DNA of 64,000 bases from Cephalopachus bancanus. Lineage: Eukaryota; Chordata; Mammalia; Primates; Tarsiidae. Made by a program: the position numbers and the translations under genes. The notes below the pieces were generated by a model, which saw nothing but the letters and a program-made list of their open reading frames with translations, was not told the origin of the DNA and made no database searches. Below are positions 43,613-55,523 of the stretch, piece after piece. Numbering within the stretch: the first letter of the stretch is position 1; each line of letters starts with the position of its first letter. The DNA lies in contig JAPVLO010000123.1 in the NCBI GenBank assembly GCA_027257055.1, forward strand, positions 3,410,001-3,474,000, given 5' to 3'.

Positions 43613-44114
43613 CAGAATGCCCGAGGCCCTGTCGCAGTGTGTCTCTCAGGTTCCACTCGTATTTGGAGGGGCAGGGGAGGTCAGCCCATTTTCCAGAGCC
43701 TCTGCCCTCTGCCTGGTCCCTCCTCTGCTCAGCTGGAGGACGGCACGTTCCCCCATAAGCCAGGGGCCAAGCCGCATCCTACCCGGCCCGATGACGCAGC
43801 AGCCCCCGTGTCTGAGTGCATAAAGGTCAGAGATGGGGTTTTAGAGACACTCATGATTACCTCCTGGGTGAACGCCGAGACAGGCCGGTTTGGGGCTGAC
43901 ACCTTTCTAAACATAGCCCGGGGGAGGGGCCGACATCCCGTTCGTCAACAAAGCCACTTACTTACCCACCCAGACAGGCCCACACGCCAACTGGAGCCAC
44001 TTATAGCCACCTTCAAAAGGGCGCAGAGTGGGTGCAGTGCCCAGGAGAAGGGAGGGCATGACACGGCGGCCTACGGCCTCTTGACCAGAGAGGAACCTCT
44101 GGTGTATGACATTT
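43613..44114. other. Unique sequence, possibly regulatory, no gene seen
   Basis: Repeat-free, moderately GC-rich, with 'cactcatgattacctcctgg' and 'cgtcaacaaagccacttac'. A plus-strand frame continuing from the GT array is not supported as coding. Confidence 0.4.
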
Positions 44115-44250
44115 AGGGGCCGAGAGACCCAGGTTCAAATTCTGTCTGGCATGCCCCTTCCAGGATGGAATGCCTTCACTGCCCTAAACCTCTTTTTTTT
44201 CCAGTGCAAAATGGAGTGAATCACTGTCCTGACCATCCTTAAGAAGCTGG
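44115..44250 (+). mobile_element. MIR fragment, sense, weak
   Basis: 'cgagagacccaggttcaaat' followed by 'cactgccctaaacctc' and 'gtgcaaaatggagtgaatc' fits the MIR order. Confidence 0.55.
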
Positions 44251-45094
44251 GCCTGCGTCTGGGGTCTAGAATGTGCCCCCTCCCCACCCTTGGCTCTTCT
44301 AGGCATGGCACCTTGGGGGCAGACCCTGATGGTCTTGGCTGACACAGGGGCAGCTGGGGCATGGGAGGAGCTGTGGGTGTGTGTCCACAGGGTCCCAGCT
44401 CAACTCCATTTGAGCTGTGTCTTTGGGTGAGCATCCCCCTTCCTTCTCCCAGCTGCCTGTCCTAGCCTGCCAGCCCCTGGGAGTCTTCTTGAGCCTCTGG
44501 CCCCCCAGAACTGCCCAATAGGCTTCATTGTGAGCAGATCTGCCCACCAGAGCCCGCCAGACCCCAGGAGGATCTGGCAGCCTAGTTCCAACCAGGTGGG
44601 AAAGCCCACTCCCCTTACTCCTGGCACACATCCTGGTTTCTACCAAGGGCCCAGGAGCTTCCGTGCTGCCCTCAGGCTTCTGTCAATGTGGATTAATTCA
44701 CTCCAAGGTGGTGGAGACTAATGGTCTGTCCAGACCTGCTGCTCTTTCAAAGATGAGCCAAGAGGGGCAGTGCTCAACCCAGAGGAGAGACTTTGTGACG
44801 GTGGCCTCTCGAGAGCCCACAGGGAAGATGTACAGGAGCAAGGCTCCTTGTCATAGGTCAGAGCTGACAACCGTGTCCCCTAGTAGGCCCAGGTGACTAT
44901 GACCCTCCAGGGCTTCCCACCCTGTCTGTCCCAGCACCACTGGGTTGTGGAAGAGATGGACCCAGGGGTCTGGACCTCCCTCCCCATCCTCCTCAGGCAA
45001 GGCGTGCTGGGGCTGAAAGAGCCACTCGGGGAGACCAGACCCTGCGTCCAAGAGCTCAGTCTCCCAGGACAATGTGCTCTGGGGCCATGAGCAG
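44251..45094. other. Unique GC-rich sequence, no gene seen
   Basis: Overlapping frames on both strands without domains; no repeat recognised. Confidence 0.45.
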
Positions 45095-45330
45095 CCCCAG
45101 TGCAGGCTTTGGAATCAGAGAGGTCTGTTTTTTCATTCTGTCTCTGCCCAACTAGTGGGCGACTTCGGGCAAGTGCTCCCCTCTCTGAGCCTCAGTTTCC
45201 TCATTTGGGAAAAGGGGGATAATAGTTCCCCATGAATGAGGTTTTTTGGGAGGCTCCTGTGAGCTCCTTGCTTGGGGCCTGCAACACAGACCAGGGTCCG
45301 GACAAATGGAGGCCTCGCTGGTGAAGATGA
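45095..45330 (+). mobile_element. MIR, sense
   Basis: 'ctttggaatcagagaggtct', 'gggcgacttcgggcaagtgc', 'ctgagcctcagtttcctca' and 'aaagggggataatagttccc'. Confidence 0.85.
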
Positions 45331-45970
45331 TGACGCAGAGGAGGGAGGGGCTGAGGGTAGTTGAGAAACAGTTTGGGGAGCCAGGCGGGCTCTGGCAGAG
45401 GGAGCTGGGGGGGCACTCTTCTCCCTGCCAGCCGTGCTAGTTGCCACCAGCGACATCTGGCTCTGGGTCCTGGATGTGTATTAGGAGTGATTACGTGTCC
45501 CTTTAAATTCTGGGAGCTGTCGCTAACGGGTGCCGAGGTTTATTTGCCACTGTTGACTTCAGCTCTGTGCAGCCCCTACCCCTCTCTCCTGAGAGGGACT
45601 GGCGGGGACAGACACCTGCGCGAAGGGTTTAATTTCCATGAGCAGCAGGCTTTCTGGGAAGGCGCCCGTTTGAAGTGCTCCACGTTGGCTGGAAATGAGA
45701 CCCAGGAGACAGCCCCCACCCCAGACACTGTGTTCCTCCTTCCTGGGGAGGGAGAGGAAGGGAAGCCCTTTCTAGAGAGGGAGTCAAATTGGCTGAGAAT
45801 TGGGGTGGAGGAGAGAGAGCAAGGATGGGTCTAACCTCGGGGTACGGACAGAGTGGGACTTCAGAGCACAGCAGGCCTGGGCTCTGGTCACACGTCTTCA
45901 CATTCCGGGCATGCTTCTTAACCTCCATAAAAAGGAAGTCCGAGGCCCTCTCCCCAACACCCACATGCAC

Positions 45971-45973
<3 letters not shown>
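45331..45973. other. Unique sequence, no gene seen
   Basis: 45470-45560 contains 'gtattaggagtgattacgtg' and 'ggtttatttgccactgttg', a short enhancer-like patch. The remainder is unclassified and holds domain-free frames. Confidence 0.4.

Positions 45974-46048
<75 letters not shown>
45974..46048. repeat. (CA)n microsatellite
   Basis: About 37 CA units with one CC imperfection near 46013. Confidence 0.97.
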
Positions 46049-46050
<2 letters not shown>

Positions 46051-46639
46051 TATGAGTTGGAGGATGAAATGTGCTAGAAGATTCTGGACCCAGATCACAA
46101 AGCTTGATAGTATCACAACCACCCAGAACACATGTGGCGCTGAGAGCGAGGCTCTGCCCCTTGACAGCCTCCGCCGGTCACGGTGGGGGCTCCTGAGTTG
46201 TATGCAGGCTCTGCAGCTCACCCCCCAGGTCTTCCCACACACCTCTCCCCCACAACACTGCCCTCGGCCCCCCTTAGGACCAGGGGTACACTCACCAAGT
46301 GTACCTTTCACCTTGGAGGAATAGGCTCATTGAAGAGACCCACCCAGCGCTGGAAGGGCCGTTGGAGCAAGAATTCAGAAGTCCCAGAGTATTATCTAGA
46401 AATGGGGGTGCAGGCTCTGAGTGGGTACCTCCACTTGACCCCAGAGACACCTCGACCCTTGATTCCAGACTTCGCTCCCCTGGGGCGAGGCACGGTTCAA
46501 GGCGAACAGAACCAGGCCTTCAAGGGTACAGACACATAGCAGCAGACTTCCCAGGTCTAGGCACAGCACCAATATCAGGAGCTGGTGAGGACCAGGAGCA
46601 GTGGCCACCGCCAGCTGCAACCAGTAGGAGTGGAAGGCG
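46049..46639. other. Unique sequence, no gene seen
   Basis: GC-rich and unclassified; frames on both strands lack domains. Confidence 0.45.
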
Positions 46640-47175
46640 GCATGGCTATTTTGGAGAGCAATTTGGCGGTGGCCACTGAAACTTCAAACGCACACAGATC
46701 TGTGACCCAGCAATTACACCTCTTCACGGCCGCCCCGGGGATAAACTCACCACCGTGTCTAAAGAGGTATGTGCCGAGAGGGTCATACTATGTGATTTAC
46801 CGAAGTTGACAAATTGAGAACTACCTGGATGTCCATCAGGCGGAGAGTGTCTAATTAAGCCATAGCGTGGCCATCCCATGGAACACTGTGCAGATGATAA
46901 GAAGAGCCACATTGCTATATGTGGTACTGTCATGAAGACATGTCACCAAGTGAAAAGAAGCGTGAGTACTCTGAGTCCATTTATAGCAGATCAAATTAAA
47001 ACCACATTATACATTTCCACAGGTACGCATGTGTGTATAAACACACAGAAGCGTGTCTGGAAGAATTTATGACAACACAATAGCAGAGATTGTCTCCACG
47101 GAATGGAATGGGGGGGCCAGGGCTGGAGGCCAGTGACCAAAAGGAACCCAGTTCTAAACTGTAATCTATGTAATC
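46640..47175 (+). mobile_element. Ancient L1M ORF2 end and 3' UTR, sense
   Basis: 'gagagcaatttggcggtggc', 'tgacccagcaattacacctc', 'ctggatgtccatcaggcgg', 'ggaacactgtgcagatgata' and 'gaagacatgtcaccaagtg' follow the sense L1 order. They correspond to the ORF2 C-terminal region, strongly decayed. Confidence 0.8.
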
Positions 47176-47766
47176 TATGTATCTGCATACCTGCCTATTG
47201 TCACCAAGTGTTCCTCATGTGGTTAGATGTTGCCTAAATTGTAACCAAGTAGACATGTGGTTGAAATTCATCTATGCTACGACTTTCTCATCTTCAGAGC
47301 ACTTGACAGTCTCTGAAGCATTTTGCACCCATAGTTTATAAGACAGAAGGGTCAAGAAAGTCCCATTTTACAGATGGGAAAAACAAGGTTCATCCCAGGA
47401 ATTTATCAAGAATCTCCCGATCCTTCCTAGGGAGGACTCTGTACCCAGGGACATTGACAGGGACAGGTGAGGGAAGCCTCTAATTTATGTAATAGAGGAG
47501 GGAAAATAATCTCATCTTCTCATCACCTCTCCTCAGCTGATAAAGTATGATATCTTCTGTCAACTCTGCCAAGCAGTTGCTCTACCCTACTTGTTTTCAT
47601 ATTTTCAAGCATAGTTTGATCTCATTTCCAGGAAGCTATCCTTGACTGTCCCAGCCCAGTTTATTTCTCCTTTCTTTTCTTCTTCTAGTTTAACTACAAG
47701 TAGCCCTATGTAGCCACAGGGATATTTACTGTGCACCTACTATCGCTAGTGGCATAAAAACAGTAT
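47176..47766. other. Unique sequence with MIR and L2 fragments
   Basis: An antisense MIR core lies at about 47290-47440 ('cccattttacagatgggaaa'). An L2-like piece lies at about 47620-47700 ('ccaggaagctatccttgact'). The rest is unclassified. Confidence 0.55.
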
Positions 47767-48030
47767 TGAAGGCTGAGCGTGGTGACTCATGCCTGTAATT
47801 CCAGCACTTTGGGAGGGAATTCTTTGAGCGCAAGAGCTCGAGACCAGCCTGGGCAACATAGGAAGACCTCGTCCCTACAAACAATAAAAAATAAAAATTA
47901 GCTGGGTGTGGTCGTGTGCGTCTGTAGTCCCAGCTACTCGGGAGGTTGAGGAGGAAGGATCACCTGAACCCAGGAGGTCAAAGCTACACCCTTGCCTGGG
48001 TGATAGCATGAGACTCTGACTCAAAAAAAC
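47767..48030 (+). mobile_element. Old Alu (AluJ-like), sense, internally deleted
   Basis: 'ggctgagcgtggtgactcat', 'gaccagcctgggcaacatag' and 'cccagctactcgggaggttg'. The right arm lacks about 35 bases near 'ggaggtcaaagctacaccct'. Flanks 'aaaaacagtattgaa' and 'aaaaacattttttcaa' may be a decayed target duplication. Confidence 0.9.
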
Positions 48031-49403
48031 ATTTTTTCAATGCCCATTTGAAACATTTCGGGAACATCTAAATGTTAAACTATGTGTTGTTGAGAATAAG
48101 TTAGTCAGTTTAATTATTTGACAGCCTCAGCAAATAACAACACTAAAACGCTGTTGCCTTATCCAGACATTTATACTTACAGAAAAGCTCACAGGATCCT
48201 ACTCAGGGTTCAATTACTCTTACTTGACACACAGTTCTAACAATCGCAGTGATGTGGTTTCCAGTCTAAAGAAGCAGCGAGTTAGAATGAAGAGAGAGGT
48301 GGCGTTCCGGCAGCAAGTACATCAGGAAACAGAGGTGACAGCCCACATCCTGGCAGGAAAATGAGAGAGAAACACTCAAAAAGCCGACAGGATACTTGAA
48401 AAAAAAAAGAATCCCCAGGGACACGCAGCACAAGGACAAACAATTCCTGCACTTCGGTGGGTCTTGAACACGTTCTCAGGGTACCAAAGCGCAGAGCAAT
48501 TATGTGTATTCGTATTTCAAGTCCTCCATAGAAGGTTAAATGATGCCAAGTTCTTCAAGAAAATAGGAACATAGATGATCTACTTAGAAAAGTTTCCCAT
48601 TAAAAAAATTAAATAAGAAAAAGTTGTACACAAAAGGAAGACCTTCAGTTATCTAAAATCTTCTACTGTGTGGACAAGCTCTGCTGCCCACGATTCTGGG
48701 TCACCATGGCAGACAGGTTGTAGCTGATGTTTCCATGTGTGTATTCTGTTTCTGCCCTGCAAGAACTTCCTCTCTATTAGAGACCCATATTCTGCATGTG
48801 CCCATCCCCTGGCCCCATGGAACAGCCTTGGCCCAGTGGAAGCGGATGCCCACGTGGTCATGGGCTACAGCTCGGAATAGACTTCACACTACTGTCTCCT
48901 TCCCCCTCTGAGCCAAGGGTGCAGCTCTGGCCCTGAGTCTCCATAGGACAAGAGTGAACTAGAAGGAAGCATCTGAAACAGGTAAGGATACGTTGGATAC
49001 AGGCCCCTGTGGTCCGAGTTATATGAAACCTGAGATAAAGCAGAAGACAGGCTTAAAGACATGAAAGAGAGAGACTGCCAGACCCAGACTCCAGGTCCTT
49101 GAATGTCAGAAAGCCACAAGCCCAGTGAGAACATCAAGATTCAATGTGGCCAAGAGGGTTCATTGGGTTCACCCACTGCAATCATTTGCTAATGTCTGTT
49201 GGAGTAAGAAGATGCACAGACCAGACCCCCAGGCTCAGTGAGAAAGACTGCCATGAGTGATTGGCTATCTATTATTGATGTCTGGCACAAGCACAGAAAG
49301 TGCTCTAGTCGAATGCCCGTATTATGCAGATAGGGTGGTGATGGTTCAGAGAAGAGGATGATTTGTCTGGAGTCACTCAGCAAGAGAAGGACGGAAATGG
49401 TTC
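48031..49403. other. Unique sequence, no gene seen
   Basis: AT-leaning to 48640, then mixed. A weak antisense MIR lies at about 49318-49403 ('tggttcagagaagaggatga'). The open frames have no domains. Confidence 0.45.
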
Positions 49404-49722
49404 AGAACTGTGCTGTCCAGGCTAGCTGCTAGTCACATGCGGCTATTAAGCACTTGGAATGCAGTTGGTCCAAATTAAAATACATATTTGCAAAATACAC
49501 AGTGGATTTGGAAGACTAACTAGGAAAAAAGAATGTACACTCTCACATTTCCTCATTTTTATATTATGTGTTGAAATGATAATATTCTGGACATACTGAG
49601 TTAAATAAAATTTATTGCTAAATTTGTTTACCTGGATTCATTTGACTTTTTAAAAAATGTGGCTACTGGAGATTTAATAGTTCCAGCCATGGCTACCATG
49701 ACATTTCTACTGGATAGCACTA
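49404..49722. mobile_element. hAT-type non-autonomous element (MER group)
   Basis: Begins 'ctgtgctgtccaggctagct' and ends 'ctactggatagcactatg', with inverted termini sharing tgctgtcca / tgctatcca. The interior contains 'cacatgcggctattaagcac' and 'tttaaaaaatgtggctactg'. This is a familiar mammalian MER element, subfamily not named here. Confidence 0.7.
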
Positions 49723-50919
49723 TGTTAGAACAAGGGAAAGACGCTTTACCAGGCAGAGGAGAGCAGTCTACAGGGGGCTTACCAGCCTGATCCAGAAGGT
49801 CATCCCGGGGAGGGGGAGGTCCAAAAGTGTTTTGGTAAATCTATGATGCTTAGTTCACTTTTGTCTTTTCAAGATGATAAATACATGGGGACAAGCTGAT
49901 AGACCAGCCACCTTTGAAGTCAAAGTCACAGACCTCCCGACAGTGTCCCCTGCAGTCCCTTCTCTGTGCCAGCCCTGTGGACTTACATATCTCCATGGCC
50001 CCATCTCACCTTCCCACAACCCAAAGACGAATGACAACACCACTGCCTCACTCCTGCAGCTGCTCCAGCCGTGCCTCCAGGAGGCTGGGAGACTTGTCCA
50101 AGTTCATAAAACGTGGGATGTGGCAAAGACTAGCACTCCTTCCACCATGCAGATGGTGGGGCGGGGGGTACCCCTCAGCTCGTGCCTATTTTTAGGACCA
50201 AACTGGACCAAGGAATTGAAAATGTCCTTCTGCAGAGCTCTGGCTGGAATGTAGCCTGGCTGTAAACCATAATCAAAGCCTGCCTTAGCAGGACGGGAAG
50301 AAAAGAGTCTCTCCCTTATTCCTTCATTCCAGTGTCCCTGGGAAGGCTGGGTCTGCATGTGGGGGGTGATGCTGCAGGGTACAGAAGATCATGGCTTTCT
50401 CAGGGCCCCCATGTCCCTACCTCTGCCGTGAGATGGGCCCAGGTGATTTCACTCAGTCACTCCAACCTCTCCAGTTGCAGAAAACCTGCTCTGACCCAGG
50501 CACCACTCGACAGGCTCATATCTAAGGACATTGGGGTGGAGACAGGAAAGAGTGAGTGGCACCGTTCAGCTTCCCCAGCTCTGGGAAACCATGGTCGTCT
50601 GGGCGAGTGTGCACAGTTGTGCAAGTTGTTGATTGCAACAGGGCATCCCAAATAACCCTAATGGAGGGTGAAATTCAGCCTCTACTCTGCTCTCCCAGTG
50701 GGATGCCTGGTATGGTAGCTGCATTTGCCGAGGAAGGTGTATCTTTACTAATTTGCACAAAGGCACTGTGCAAGCTAACCATGTTCTCTCTCTGCATGTT
50801 CACTCTTAAAATGACTCCACCCACCTTTTTAATTAAGAAAAGGACATTAAGCCCAAACAGGCTCTGACTGAGTGCTCTCTCAGAAAACTGGCACATCCTA
50901 TGGCTTGAGGTCAGAAAGA
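49723..50919. other. Unique sequence, no gene seen
   Basis: Mixed composition, with a weak antisense MIR-like piece near 50080-50160. The open frames (49874-50254, 50332-50655, 50556-50867) overlap each other on both strands without domains. Confidence 0.45.
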
Positions 50920-51122
50920 ACATGACCTAGCCTGGGCAACATAGCAAGAACCTTATCTCTACAAAAAATTTTTAAAAATTAGCTGGGCATGGTGGCATAT
51001 GAGGCTGATGCAGAAGGATCATTTGAGCCTGGGAGTTAGAGGCTGCAATGAGCCATGATTGCACCACTGCATTCCAGCCAAGGTAACAGAGAAAGACCCT
51101 ATCTCAAAAACTAAGAAAGAAA
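50920..51122 (+). mobile_element. 5'-truncated old Alu, sense
   Basis: Begins inside the left arm at 'gcctgggcaacatagcaaga', continues 'aattagctgggcatggtggc' and ends 'gacc ctatctcaaaaac'. About 25 bases of the right arm ('...gtagtcccagctactcagg') are missing after 'ggtggcatat'. Confidence 0.9.
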
Positions 51123-52424
51123 GGAGAGCACTAGCATTAGTCATTACTTTGGAGCCAAAGGTAGCCACAGACAGGCGCTATGAGCAAGGGACACGCTGTG
51201 TGTAAAGCAGAGAGTCAGCAGTTTGAGAGACCATCTCTGGGGCCTGGGCTTGGACAGCTTCCAGGTCTGGGAGCCACTCCACCCCCAGCACCGGTGTCGC
51301 TCTGGACAAGTCCCTTTCTCTTCCTGAGCCTCTCTTTTCTCATCCACCAATGGGGGTGATTCTCCCAAGGCCCTGCTGCTTCTCCTGGTGGGAAGGTAGA
51401 CATGACAGTACAGGCCAGGCCAGGCCACAGAAGAGAGCTGTGGCTGACCAACCAGTGTGAGTCAGGGCATGGCAGGGGTCAGTTGTCACATAATGCTAGT
51501 TCTGGTCCTCCTGCATACATGAAGTGGCCCTCCTCCATGCCCCCAGCACCTGTCCTGCGCCCCCAGCACCTGCCCCTGCCACATAAGCCCTGCAGGGCTG
51601 CCCTTGCATAGCTCATCTTGGGGCTGATGAGACGCGGGGCGGAGCAGGGCACACTCTCCAAGGAGAGGAGTCAGCAGCCCCATGTTCATGGGACTTGGGT
51701 TTCCTTCCTCCAGGCTCAGCTGCAGTGATGCTTGGTCCTCCTGGCTAAGGGAATGGAGGACAGGCCTCAGAGACCCAAGAAAGAAGACTGGCTTGCCAAG
51801 CTGAGATAGGACCCCCCTAGCCCAAGCTCCTTGCTACTGCCACACCCCAGCCCTGCTCAGGGTCTGGGAGGTTGGTGTCACCAGGAGAGGCCGCCAACGG
51901 TGCAAGGGTGCTGGGCCTCTGTCTATGACCTCCAGGCTCTGCCACACTCACCGAGCCCTTGGTCCACTCAAGTGATCCCTCTGCAGTGCCAGGGCTGGGG
52001 AGAGGGGACTCTGACCATCTGGGCTCAACTCTGAGGCCCAGGAAGGCCCCGGTTCCCAGACTCAAGGCTGTACCTGGCAAGTGCTGTCTGGGTTTTAATC
52101 AGCTGCCATCTGAGGTGCTCAGATCATGCAAGGTGACGGCTGACCCAGCCACTTTCTGTAATTGGGATCAAGCGCCCTCTTGGTCTCTAGAGAGGAGGCT
52201 CTGGGTCACAGAAGGCCTGCCAACACTTGGTTTCTCCACTCCCCAGGAGTACAGGGGCTTGGGCCACCCCCACTTACTGGTAGGGACTGCAGCCTACTCC
52301 CCCACCTTCAGCCACATGCTGGGGGAGCAGTGGGGAGGGACAAGGGCCTCCCCCTTCCCTCCCCACACAAGGCAGTCCATCCTCTTCCCCAGGCCGCCCT
52401 CCTACTGTCTTGACACAGATTACC
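51123..52424. other. Unique GC-rich sequence with weak MIR
   Basis: A sense MIR core lies at about 51255-51365 ('gctctggacaagtccctttc', 'ctcttttctcatccaccaa'). GC-rich frames (51959-52570 plus, 51817-52080 minus) have no domain. Confidence 0.5.
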
Positions 52425-52625
52425 AATTTGAGCCAGATAGATCTAGGGTTCTGTCTCAACCCTGCCACCTACTGGCTGAAGGCAAGTCCCAAGTCTCCCT
52501 GAACCTCAATTTTCATATCTGCAGAATGGGCATCTTTGTATCACCCAGTCACAGAAGCAGAGAGGATTAAACAAGATGATTCAAAACCACGTCTACCTGG
52601 TGTGTTGAGACCCAGTGGATGTTGG
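52425..52625 (+). mobile_element. MIR, sense
   Basis: 'gggttctgtctcaaccctgc', 'cacctactggctgaaggcaa', 'cctcaattttcatatctgca' and 'gaggattaaacaagatgat'. Confidence 0.88.
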
Positions 52626-52794
52626 CCCCACACCCACCTTTCTTGTGGAATAGGCAGACCATCCACTCCCTTAATTTAGCAATGCATGTGTGTGTACTCT
52701 GTTTGCCCTAAAATGGTATGCAAATATTTATTGTCATCACATCAGTAATGAAAATGGGTACTAATAAGATCTCCAACATCTCCTAAGAGGTTAA

Positions 52795-52990
52795 CCATGT
52801 GTCCAGCAAAGTGCTAAATATAAATAAATAAAATTAAAAGCACTATTCTTTGCATTATGTACTTGAATCCTCACCTCAGTTTCATCTGGTAGCTACAGTT
52901 GTCATCCACATTTTACAGATAGGGAAACTGAGGTGTAGACAGGTCGAGGAACCCATCTGAGATCACGGAGGGAGGAGCAGTCCAGACCTG
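52795..52990 (-). mobile_element. MIR, antisense
   Basis: 'gtccagcaaagtgctaaata', 'cacattttacagataggga' and 'aactgaggtgtagacaggtc' are in the reverse-complement MIR order. Confidence 0.85.
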
Positions 52991-53549
52991 CCTCTCCCCT
53001 AGGCTTGCATTCCTGACCTGCTGTGCCCTGCCACCTTGATTAGCAGCACTCTTTTAACCTGCCCTGTTATCCCACCTAGTGCCATGGGGCTCCCACTGGG
53101 GACAAAGCTGGGCTCGGCACTGGGCTGGCTTGAGCCTGGGCGCCATCTGCTGCCTCCCATGGTGCCCACCGAGAGCCCATGCACCAAGGCGCTGGCAGAA
53201 GGTGAGAAGAGCTGGTCCTGGGAAGGCTGCTGTGACCCTGGTTTCCAACAGCAGTCCCTTCCAGGCCCCTTCCATGGGTCCCAACAAAGGTTAGACTCGG
53301 GTAGCCTGTCCTAGGGCTGAGAAGCCAGCCATTCCTGCCACACCACTGCCTCCCTCCTCCACAGTAGGTTCATGGATTCAAATGGCATTGGCTGAGGTTT
53401 GGGAGAACGTGTCTTTCCCCATGAATACCACTCCATTCCTGCTCTGAATCTGCTGCTCCTGGAAGAAGTCAGAGACTTTCAGCATTTTGCAGAAGCGGAA
53501 AACTTTGTGAAAAAAAGTCCTGTGGGTGAGAAAGCCCAGGGCATTTTTT
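52991..53549. other. Unique sequence, no gene seen
   Basis: Mixed composition; the open frames have no domains. Confidence 0.45.
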
Positions 53550-53890
53550 TGAGATTGCAAAGTCTGGAGGGGATGGGATGTGAAATGAGACTGGTACCTA
53601 AGGCTCAGAATGCTAAAAGCCTCGAAGGCCACACCAAGACACCTAGACTTCATTCCTCCTTCCATGACAGGAGCCATGGGAAGTTGTGGAACCGGAGACT
53701 GACACATTCAAATGACTTTTTTGAAAATCACTTGGGCTGCAGTCATGAGGATTTATTCATCCATTCACACATATTTATTGAGTACCTACTATGTTCCAGG
53801 CTGTGCAGATTAAATGGTGAGAAAGACCCACATTGCCTTTGATCTGGAGGAGTTTATGTTCTAAGGAGAAGGAAAGACTGCATCAGGATA
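53550..53890. repeat. Ancient interspersed repeat fragments, same group as 6296-7164
   Basis: 53600-53725 resembles the 3' part ('cacctagacttcattcctcc', 'gacaggagccatgggaagt'). 53745-53880 resembles the 5' part ('tattgagtacctactatgtt', 'ggaggagtttatgttctaag'). The 3'-like part precedes the 5'-like part, so these are two copies or a rearranged one. Confidence 0.55.
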
Positions 53891-54149
53891 GCTGGGGGCT
53901 CTCAGGAAAGTTCAAGTCTCTTCCCACTTCTCCACTTCCCCTCCCCTGCTCAAGCAATGCCAGCTCCAAGCAGCTCTGCAGACTGTAGACCCCGGAAGCA
54001 GATGGTGCTCTCCTCAGCAACTCAGGATTCTCTGAGCCTGAGGTCCACCTTCCACCCTACACACAGCAGCCCCGTCCCTCTCCTGTGCCCCCGGGCCCTC
54101 TGCCAATATGTTGTGTCCTTGCCTCTGCCTGGCTCCACTTGCCAGTGTC

Positions 54150-54740
54150 TTTCTTAAACTGTAGTAAAACACACACAACATAATATTTACCATTTTCACC
54201 ATTTCTAAGTGTGCAATTCAGTCGTGCTAAGTATACTCTCAGTGTTGTACTTCCCGTCTCCAGAATTTTTTTTTCATTTCCTTTAAACAACAACTTTCTA
54301 TTTCCCATCACCCCCACCAAGTCCCTGGCAGTCACCATTCTATTCTTTCTATTTCTATGAGTATGATCATTCCAGAGATCTCATCTAAGTGGAACCGCAG
54401 AGCATTTATTCTGTGTTGTGACTGGCTTATCTTACCTAGCATAATGTCCTCAAGCTTCATTCATGTGGTGACATGTGTTGGAATGTCCTTCCTTTTTAAA
54501 GCGAAACAATGTTCCATGGTACGTATACGCCACATTTTGTGGATGCGTTAATCTGCTGATGGACACCTGGTTGCCTCTATCTTTGGGCCACTGTGCATAA
54601 GGCTGCTATCAACATGGGCGGACAAATACCTGTTTGAGTCCCTGCTTTCCACTTCTCTGTATATAAACCCGGACATGAGGTTGTGGGATCACATGCTACC
54701 TTTTAAAAAATATTTTGAGGAATAGTTGCCAGGATCTTAA
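54150..54740 (-). mobile_element. Old L1 3' UTR and ORF2 end, antisense
   Basis: 'tatttaccattttcaccatt', 'aagtgtgcaattcagtcgtg', 'ctggcagtcaccattctatt', 'cataatgtcctcaagcttca', 'ctgatggacacctggttgcc' and 'acatgggcggacaaatacct' follow the antisense L1M 3' region without large gaps. Confidence 0.87.
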
Positions 54741-54807
54741 GTTGAACGAATCAGCATAAGAATCCAGGCGCCTCGCCATCCCCAAGCACATGCGATGGGT
54801 TAAAAAT

Positions 54808-55119
54808 GTGCCTCTCGGCTGGGCTTGGGGGCTCAGTCTGTAATCCCAGCACTTTGGGAGGCCAAAGCGAGTGGATTGCCTGAGCCCGTGGGTTCGAGAC
54901 CAGCCTGGGAAACTTGGTGAGACCTTGTCTCTACAAGAAATAAATGATTAGCTGGGTGCAGTTGTACTTGCCTGTAGTTCCAGCTACTTGGAAGGCTGAA
55001 GTGGAAGGATCACCAGAGCCCAGCAGGTTGACGCTGGGGTGGACGTGAGCATACCACTGCACTCCAGCCTGAATGAGAGTGAGCCTCCAACTCAAAAAAA
55101 AAAAAAAAAAGTGCCTCTC
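54808..55119 (+). mobile_element. Alu, sense, lineage type, with target duplication
   Basis: Alu body 54817-55110 from 'ggctgggcttgggggctcag' to an A17 tail. The target duplication 'gtgcctctc' occurs at 54808-54816 and 55111-55119. It carries 'gtgggttcgagaccagc', 'tagttccagctacttggaag' and 'gagcctccaactcaaa', the variants shared with the Alus at 4260 and 6726. It interrupts or borders the L1 3' end that continues at 55120. Confidence 0.95.
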
Positions 55120-55523
55120 CTGCATACGGTGTGATTCCAACTATCAACGTTCTGAAAGAGACAAAACTATGAAGACAATGAAAAGGTCAGTCGTTCCCAT
55201 GGGTTGGGGGAGGGAGAATGAATGGTACAGCAGAGGATGCTTAGGGCAGTGGGAATACTCTGTATACTGCAGGGGTGGCTACATGCCATCACACAGGTTT
55301 CCCAAGCCCACAGAATGTGCAACACCAAGAGTGAGCCCTAAGGTAAACCATGGACACTAGTAATTGTAACATGTCAGTGTGGGTCCATCAGCTGTACCAC
55401 TTTGGTGGAGGTATTCATATGGGGGAGGAGCTGTAGGGGAAGGACTGTGGTGTTTGAGATAACTCTCTGTATCTTACTGTAACTCTGAAATTGCTCTAAA
55501 GAAATAAAGTTTTTTAAAAAAAT
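55120..55523 (+). mobile_element. Ancient L1 (L1ME-type) 3' UTR, sense, with poly(A) signal
   Basis: 'gtgtgattccaactatcaac', 'cccatgggttgggggaggg', 'gcccacagaatgtgcaacac', 'caagagtgagccctaaggta' and 'gaaattgctctaaagaaata' lead to 'aataaagtttttt' near 55503. This is the standard order of an old L1 3' UTR ending in its polyadenylation signal. Confidence 0.85.

Noticed and set aside
41137..43613. Very long minus-strand frames rich in His, Thr and Ser
   Set aside because: They are direct translations of irregular GT/CA repeats; no start context, domain or non-repeat composition supports a protein.
51959..52570. Plus-strand frame of 203 codons
   Set aside because: GC-rich sequence with frames in several phases; runs into a MIR; no domain.
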